A program made the translations under genes and the position numbers. 10,886 nucleotides of DNA from JAKAWQ01 sp035549615 (lineage in GTDB: Bacteria; Pseudomonadota; Alphaproteobacteria; Acetobacterales; Acetobacteraceae): positions 1 through 10,886 of the forward strand of contig DASZQO010000196.1 of assembly GCA_035549615.1 (NCBI GenBank). The letters are read 5' to 3'. The notes beneath the pieces are model-generated. The model saw only the letters and a program-made list of their open reading frames with translations. It ran no database searches and had not been told where the DNA came from. Each line of letters opens with the position of its first letter. The stretch's first letter is position 1. This document shows positions 7,093 through 10,886 of this stretch, one piece after another.

Positions 7093-7122
7093 GTGATCAA
7101 TGCCGTGACTGCGGCATATCAC
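7093..7122. promoter_or_regulatory. Extended inverted repeat, candidate operator
   Basis: The left arm GTGATcaATGCCG and right arm CGGCATATCAC are inverted copies of each other apart from two extra bases (ca) in the left arm; the spacer is 6 bases (TGACTG). The core ATGCCG-N6-CGGCAT is perfect. Its place midway between two divergent transcription units fits a shared regulator site, but no regulator family can be named from it. Confidence 0.4.
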
Positions 7123-7285
7123 TCCGCCGATCCACCATGCGCCGCCCTCATCTCTCCGCCTGCCTGCCCTCCGGCACGGCGGTCCGCTTTGCGTACTCGC
7201 TAGGCTGATGCAAGGGGCCTGACCACTTTTTGGGCCGCTCCTGCACCGGCTCCGCTGCCTTCGGTTGGAGGGCCATCGCGTTCAC

Positions 7286-7313
7286 TTGCCTCCTCGCCGA
7301 CACGGATGTTAAT
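7286..7313 (+). promoter_or_regulatory. Weak sigma-70-like promoter candidate for the monooxygenase
   Basis: TTGCCT (7286-7291) and GTTAAT (7308-7313) are separated by 16 bases, which would place the transcription start around 7320, just before the Shine-Dalgarno GAGGGAA. Both boxes match the consensus only partly, so this is a placement guess. Confidence 0.22.
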
Positions 7314-7343
7314 GTTTTGACTCCGTACCATGAGGGAACCGCG

Positions 7344-8876
7344 ATGCCAGGACGCGGGAGCGATCAAAGCCACGTCCTCATCGCCGGTGCCGGACCAGCC
7401 GGCCTTTTCGCTGCTTGCGAGCTTGCTCGCCATGGCGTCGTGCCGCGCATTGTCGAACGCAGGCTTGTGCCGCACCATCAGACCCGCGCGACCGCCATTC
7501 AACCTGCCGGGCTCGAGCTTCTTGCGCGCGCCGGCGTGCTCGCGCCATTCCTTGAATCTTCCGTGCGCGTCCGTCGCACGCGCTTCTATGCACCGGGCTT
7601 CGTTCCGCTCGCAATGAGCAGCTTCGAAGGCATCGATTGTCCGCACGAGTACCAGTGCAGCCTGCCGCAATGGCAGACCGAAAAAATTCTCACCGATCAT
7701 CTGGGCAATTTCGGTATTTCTGTAGAACGGGGTACCACTGTCCTTTCGATCGATGAGGATGTCGACTCACTCGACGTGCACTTGCGTGACCCGAATGGTG
7801 AGATTGAAACGTCATCTTTCAGCTATCTGCTCTGCGCTGGTGGTGCGCACTCCATCACCCGCCGCTCGATGCAGGAATCCCTCCAGGGGGAGACCTATGC
7901 CGGCCAATATATCGTAGCGGACATCCGGATTGGGCTGCCGCATGAAGCGGAGGAATCGATGGTCTTCGCGAGCAGCGAGGGCTTCGTCCTGCTCGCGCCG
8001 CTTCCCGAGGATTATTGGCTGAGCTTCGTCGATCTCGATCCCGACTCACCTGTGATCGACCAGCGAGAAACGCCCGAGCTCGCCCAGGTAAGCGCCCTCC
8101 TCAACCGCCGCATTGGCGTCAATGCCGGCGTTACAGACCTTCGATGGGCCTCGCACTTCGTCATGCACAACCGCATCTCGCGGCGGCTTTCCGATGGGCG
8201 GCGCTTCCTCATGGGCGATGCCGCGCATCTTTCGAGCCCTATCGGGGGCGAGGGCCTCAACTCCGCCTTGATGGACGCCGCCGACATCGCCTGGAAGCTC
8301 GCCCTCGTCGTTCGCGGCGCGGCGCGCCAGAGCCTGCTCGATGCCTACGCGACCGAGCGGCAGCTCGCCGATCAGCACGTGCTCGAGGTTTCGGACTTGC
8401 TGCATCGCCGCGCGCTGGCGCTCGCCAAGGTGCGGGTCGACGCCGCGGCACCCCCTCCTGACCCCGCCCGCGTCGTGGCGCTGGCCCGTGCGCGCGGTAT
8501 GCTCGATGTGTCTTATGCGGGAAGCCCGATCGTCGGCGAATATCGCGAATCCACCGCGGTACCGCCTGCCCCGGTCTCTGGGCCAGGCCCCGGCGAACGC
8601 TTTCCCGATCGCATCCGCCTCACCGGCACACGCCATCACCTGTTGCTGTTCGGGGCCGATATGCCACCCGATTCATTTCGCCATCGCTGGCATGATCTCA
8701 TCTCGATCGCGGACGGCGCGGAGTTCGATCCGAACCGTTGCGGCATGCTTCCCGGCGGAGCTCTTCTCGTGCGCCCGGATGGCTTTGTCGGCTACCGCCT
8801 GGCACGGGCGAACGAAGGAGGTTTCGCCGCGCTCGATGCGCACCTCGCCTCCTACCTCATTCCGGGGCATGCGTGA
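7344..8876 (+). CDS. FAD-dependent aromatic-ring monooxygenase (group A flavoprotein)
   Basis: This 510-residue cytoplasmic flavoprotein resembles class A NAD(P)H-dependent hydroxylases (MhpA, PcpB, phenol hydroxylase relatives) that add one oxygen to an aromatic ring. The FAD-binding Rossmann motif is GAGPAG (15-20), with E38 at the end of the second strand. The GD motif is MGDAAHLSSPIGGEGLN (290-306), followed by DAADIAWKLAL (311-321). The C-terminal part (about 420-505) looks like the thioredoxin-like domain of this group, ending in LLVRPDGFVGYRLA (474-487). The usual DG motif reads CAGGAHS (164-170), with Gly166 where Asp is expected. ATG at 7344 has GAGGGAA about 6 bases upstream; the open frame back to 7230 lacks family likeness. 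It is divergent from the amide-uptake operon. The substrate is unknown; a link to that operon is inferred from position only. Confidence 0.93.
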   Translation: MPGRGSDQSHVLIAGAGPAGLFAACELARHGVVPRIVERRLVPHHQTRATAIQPAGLELLARAGVLAPFLESSVRVRRTRFYAPGFVPLAMSSFEGIDCPHEYQCSLPQWQTEKILTDHLGNFGISVERGTTVLSIDEDVDSLDVHLRDPNGEIETSSFSYLLCAGGAHSITRRSMQESLQGETYAGQYIVADIRIGLPHEAEESMVFASSEGFVLLAPLPEDYWLSFVDLDPDSPVIDQRETPELAQVSALLNRRIGVNAGVTDLRWASHFVMHNRISRRLSDGRRFLMGDAAHLSSPIGGEGLNSALMDAADIAWKLALVVRGAARQSLLDAYATERQLADQHVLEVSDLLHRRALALAKVRVDAAAPPPDPARVVALARARGMLDVSYAGSPIVGEYRESTAVPPAPVSGPGPGERFPDRIRLTGTRHHLLLFGADMPPDSFRHRWHDLISIADGAEFDPNRCGMLPGGALLVRPDGFVGYRLARANEGGFAALDAHLASYLIPGHA

Positions 8877-8891
8877 AAACATGATCCTAGT

Positions 8892-8943
8892 GCAGATTGC
8901 GCTTGACGGGATCGCAGAGCGCTCCGGGAGCGCGTGAATCTGC
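8892..8943. repeat. Nested palindrome downstream of monooxygenase, possible terminator or repeat element
   Basis: Outer arms GCAGATT (8892-8898) and AATCTGC (8937-8943) enclose a compact inner palindrome GCGCTCC-G-GGAGCGC (8919-8933). It starts 16 bases after the monooxygenase stop. There is no T-run after it, so a classical intrinsic terminator is not evident, but the RNA would fold strongly. Confidence 0.45.
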
Positions 8944-8962
8944 TGGGCAAAACAAGGCTCGC

Positions 8963-8987
8963 GCATGTTCCGTCAAACGGAACACGC
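8963..8987. repeat. Strong short hairpin TGTTCCGT-CAA-ACGGAACA
   Basis: There is a perfect 8-bp stem (8966-8973 with 8977-8984) and a 3-base loop, extended by two G-C pairs after one mismatch (8963-8964 with 8986-8987). No T-run follows on either strand. Form and placement between convergent genes resemble extragenic palindromic repeats, but only one copy is in the window. Confidence 0.5.
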
Positions 8988-9393
8988 TCCATTATGATGC
9001 GGCCTCCGCCTATCTTGCCCGCAGCGCCACGTGAGCCTTGGGCTCGGCTCTTCGGCAGCAGAGCTTCCGGCGAACTCAGCAAGCCTGCCCAAGCCGCTGC
9101 TGGCGATTGCCGGCTATATCCCCTTTTGCCAGGCCATTTTCCTTTGCTCGTCTCCTGCGACGCCCCAGCAAATAGTCCCCGGGGAATGGCTTGAGCGCTC
9201 GCTGTTGCCGAGCGTGTTGATCGCAGCACTTGGCGAAGGACCTCATCGGCTCCACATATATTCAGCTCATCGCCCACATCCCACTCGTGCCCTTCCTACT
9301 CTGGCTGGTCGGGATGAGCTTGACCCCCACGCCTCCGATCGTGCCGCAGGAGCGAAGAAAGCCGACGGCGTCGCGGATATATGGCAACAGGGC

Positions 9394-10422
9394 TCACGCC
9401 GGCAGGAACCCGACCAGCCGCTTTGTCTCCGCAACAATCGGCCGGCAGATCGAAGTCGCGCGTCCGGCCCCCTCATGCAGAATCTTATCGACATGCCCTG
9501 GCTCGGCCAGCAATCGCCGCGTCGTCTCGGCGATCGGCCCCAGCACTTCTACGAGCAGGCTCGCAAGCTCTTCCTTGAAGGCTGAAAAACCCTTGCCGCC
9601 GTGCAGCCGAAGCACGCCTGCCTCATCCATGTCCGCAAGCGCCGCATAGATCCCAACGAGGTTCCGTGCCTCCGCCCGCCCCGCGAGCCCCGCTGGCTCC
9701 GAGGGCAGCGGCTCGGGGTCGGTCCGTGCGCGGCGGATCTTCTGCGCGATCATATCCGCCGAATCATTGAGATTGATCCGGCTCTGATCCGAAGCGTCGG
9801 ATTTCGACATCTTCTTCGTCCCGTCGCGCAGGCTCATCACGCGCGCCGCCGGTCCCAGGATCAGCGCCTCGATCGGCGGAAAGAAATCGACACCGTAATC
9901 ATGATTGAATTTCTGCGCGATATCGTTTGCAAGCTCCAGATGTTGGCGCTGATCATCGCCCACCGGCACGCGCGTCGCGCGATAGGCAAGAATGTCCGCC
10001 GCCATCAGGTTCGGATAGACATAAAGCCCGGCGGAGGCATTCTCCCGATCCTTTCCCGCCTTGTCCTTGAACTGCGTCATCCGGTTGAGCCAGCCGAGCC
10101 GCGCGACACAGTTGAAGATCCAGGCGAGCTCGGCATGCTCCGGCACCGCCGACTGATGAAAGAGAATGCTGCGCGCGGGGTCGATCCCGCAGGCGATGAT
10201 CGCCGCGGCAAGCTCGCGCGTCTGCTGCGGCAGCAGCTTCGGGTCCTGCCAGACGGTGATCGCGTGCAGATCGACCACGCAATAGATGCATTCATGGCTC
10301 GCCTGAAGGGCGACCCAGTTGCGGATTGCGCCGAGATAATTGCCCAACGTCGGGATGCCGGAAGGCTGAATGCCGGAGAAGATGCGCTGCATGCGTCGCT
10401 GATCCGCGTTCTCGTTGCTCAT
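9394..10422 (-). CDS. trpS: Tryptophanyl-tRNA synthetase
   Basis: This 342-residue class Ic aminoacyl-tRNA synthetase charges tRNA-Trp with tryptophan in the cytoplasm. The N-terminal MQRIFSGIQPSG (11-22) with TLGN (25-28), the HIGH-equivalent, is characteristic. VPVGDDQRQHLELANDIA (152-169) and the catalytic KMSKS loop (204-208, followed by DAS) complete the family signature. Length matches bacterial TrpS. The start ATG at 10420-10422 has only a weak purine stretch (GAGCGAG) upstream; M11 is a possible alternative, and the family core begins there. It lies 48 bp downstream of murJ on the same strand, so the two are probably co-transcribed. It is a core gene and shows nothing odd. Confidence 0.98.
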   Translation of the reverse strand: MSNENADQRRMQRIFSGIQPSGIPTLGNYLGAIRNWVALQASHECIYCVVDLHAITVWQDPKLLPQQTRELAAAIIACGIDPARSILFHQSAVPEHAELAWIFNCVARLGWLNRMTQFKDKAGKDRENASAGLYVYPNLMAADILAYRATRVPVGDDQRQHLELANDIAQKFNHDYGVDFFPPIEALILGPAARVMSLRDGTKKMSKSDASDQSRINLNDSADMIAQKIRRARTDPEPLPSEPAGLAGRAEARNLVGIYAALADMDEAGVLRLHGGKGFSAFKEELASLLVEVLGPIAETTRRLLAEPGHVDKILHEGAGRATSICRPIVAETKRLVGFLPA

Positions 10423-10470
10423 GGCTCGCTCTTTGCTCTTGGCCCGTGTGCGGGGCAAATCCCGCTTTGG

Positions 10471-10886
10471 TCAAGCCCGGCGGCGCCGGCGTGCAAGCCG
10501 CCCCGCGATCTCCCTCAGGTCGAACGCCGCGAGCGCCTGCCCCGCCAACCCGTAGACGAGCACCCCAGCCGCGATGATGACGCCGAGCCTCATCCAGCGC
10601 AGTACACCCGCGCCCTCCGGCACGCCTTCGGAGGCGAGCGCAAGCGCCAGCCCCATTGCCGCCGCCGCCAGCAGCATGCGCGGCGCCCGGCTTCTGAGCC
10701 CGCGATCGGCCCGCAACGCGCCTCGCCGCACCAGGATCGCGGCGAGCACCCCGGTGTTGAATGTGGCCGAAATGCTTGCCGCGCTCGCGATCCCGGTCGC
10801 GCCGAGCGGTCCCATCAGCGTGAGGATGAAGACGAGGTTCACGAACAGTGCGGCCAAGCCCACCAGCACGGGCGTCTTCGTATCCC
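10471..10886 (-). CDS. murJ: Lipid II flippase MurJ/MviN (C-terminal part, runs off right edge)
   Basis: These are the last 137 or so codons of an integral inner-membrane flippase of the MOP/MVF family that moves lipid II to the periplasm for peptidoglycan synthesis. The visible part starts in DTKTPV, a highly characteristic MurJ motif. A hydrophobic helix and an LGATGIASAASISATFN segment follow, then two further hydrophobic stretches (LLAAAAMGLALALA; LGVIIAAGVLVYGLAG), and the protein ends in a basic tail, ARRRRRA. The start lies outside the window, so the gene has no local start codon. It sits just upstream of trpS on the same strand, a gene order I associate with alphaproteobacteria. Confidence 0.9.
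   Translation of the reverse strand, partial: DTKTPVLVGLAALFVNLVFILTLMGPLGATGIASAASISATFNTGVLAAILVRRGALRADRGLRSRAPRMLLAAAAMGLALALASEGVPEGAGVLRWMRLGVIIAAGVLVYGLAGQALAAFDLREIAGRLARRRRRA

Larger units (their letters stand above)
6880..7343. promoter_or_regulatory. Divergent intergenic control region (464 bp)
   Basis: This region separates the minus-strand transporter operon from the plus-strand monooxygenase and must hold both promoters. I find no supportable gene in it and no regulator gene beside it. It contains the inverted repeats at 7093-7122 and 6900-6915, a 10-bp palindrome ACGGTACCGT at 7015-7024, and an A/T-rich patch at 7083-7100. No convincing sigma-54 (GG-N10-GC) element or strong sigma-70 promoter is visible for the transporter operon. 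Confidence 0.6.
8877..9393. other. Non-coding interval between monooxygenase and trpS (517 bp)
   Basis: Both flanking genes end here (convergent). I see no supportable gene, tRNA or recognisable transposase remnant: frames that stay open show no family likeness and no RBS. The first 110 bases hold two palindromic structures (8892-8943 and 8963-8987). The rest (about 8990-9393) shows no structure I can name and no clear trpS terminator. Confidence 0.6.

Noticed and set aside
9176..9185. 10-bp palindrome TCCCCGGGGA in the monooxygenase-trpS gap
   Set aside because: Chance level in GC-rich DNA, no loop and no T-run, so not a supportable terminator.
9031..9649. Open frames in the gap before trpS, including a short hydrophobic stretch near 9250-9310
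   Set aside because: No RBS and no family likeness. The frames run on antisense into trpS, and I could not match them to a transposase or other remnant.
1..10886. CRISPR arrays, tRNA/rRNA genes, insertion sequences, phage genes
   Set aside because: No regularly spaced repeats, no tRNA T-loop pattern in the gaps, and no transposase or phage motifs were seen on either strand.

Overview
The window is GC-rich (roughly 60-65 % by eye), densely coded DNA and looks like an alphaproteobacterial chromosome. The main clue is the murJ-trpS pair on the right edge, a gene order I associate with that class. Rhodospirillales/Acetobacteraceae is plausible, but I cannot fix the genus from sequence alone.

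Layout, left to right. Positions <1-6879 hold one long minus-strand run of co-directional genes, read from right to left. It starts with a periplasmic substrate-binding protein of the amide/urea/branched-chain amino acid class (5629-6879). Next come a LivH/UrtB-type permease (4788-5624), a LivM permease fused to a LivG/UrtD ATPase in one polypeptide (2917-4782), and a LivF/UrtE ATPase (2213-2920). Then follow a 59-residue GatC-like small protein (2011-2190), an amidase-signature hydrolase with a TTG start (620-2014), and the N-terminal part of a nitrilase-superfamily hydrolase that runs off the left edge (1-431). The first six genes overlap by a few bases or lie within about 22 bp of each other, so they almost certainly form one operon. 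The nitrilase follows after 188 bp, a gap that contains a possible 42-codon ORF (428-556).

Positions 6880-7343 are a divergent control region with inverted repeats. To its right, on the plus strand, lies an FAD-dependent aromatic-ring monooxygenase (7344-8876) with an intact GxGxxG and GD motif but a Gly where the DG motif normally has Asp. Positions 8877-9393 carry no gene I can support, but do contain two strong palindromic structures. The right end is conserved housekeeping DNA on the minus strand: trpS (9394-10422), preceded by the 3' end of murJ (10471-10886).

How the genes could work together (inference): the ABC system imports a small polar nitrogen compound (amide, urea derivative or similar). 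The amidase, with its GatC-like partner, and the nitrilase-type enzyme hydrolyse C-N bonds to release ammonia and a carboxylate. The divergent flavoprotein could hydroxylate an aromatic part of the substrate or product. The result reads as an accessory nitrogen-scavenging or catabolic island lying beside core genes. Each family is well known. The specific substrate and the combination are what remain open.
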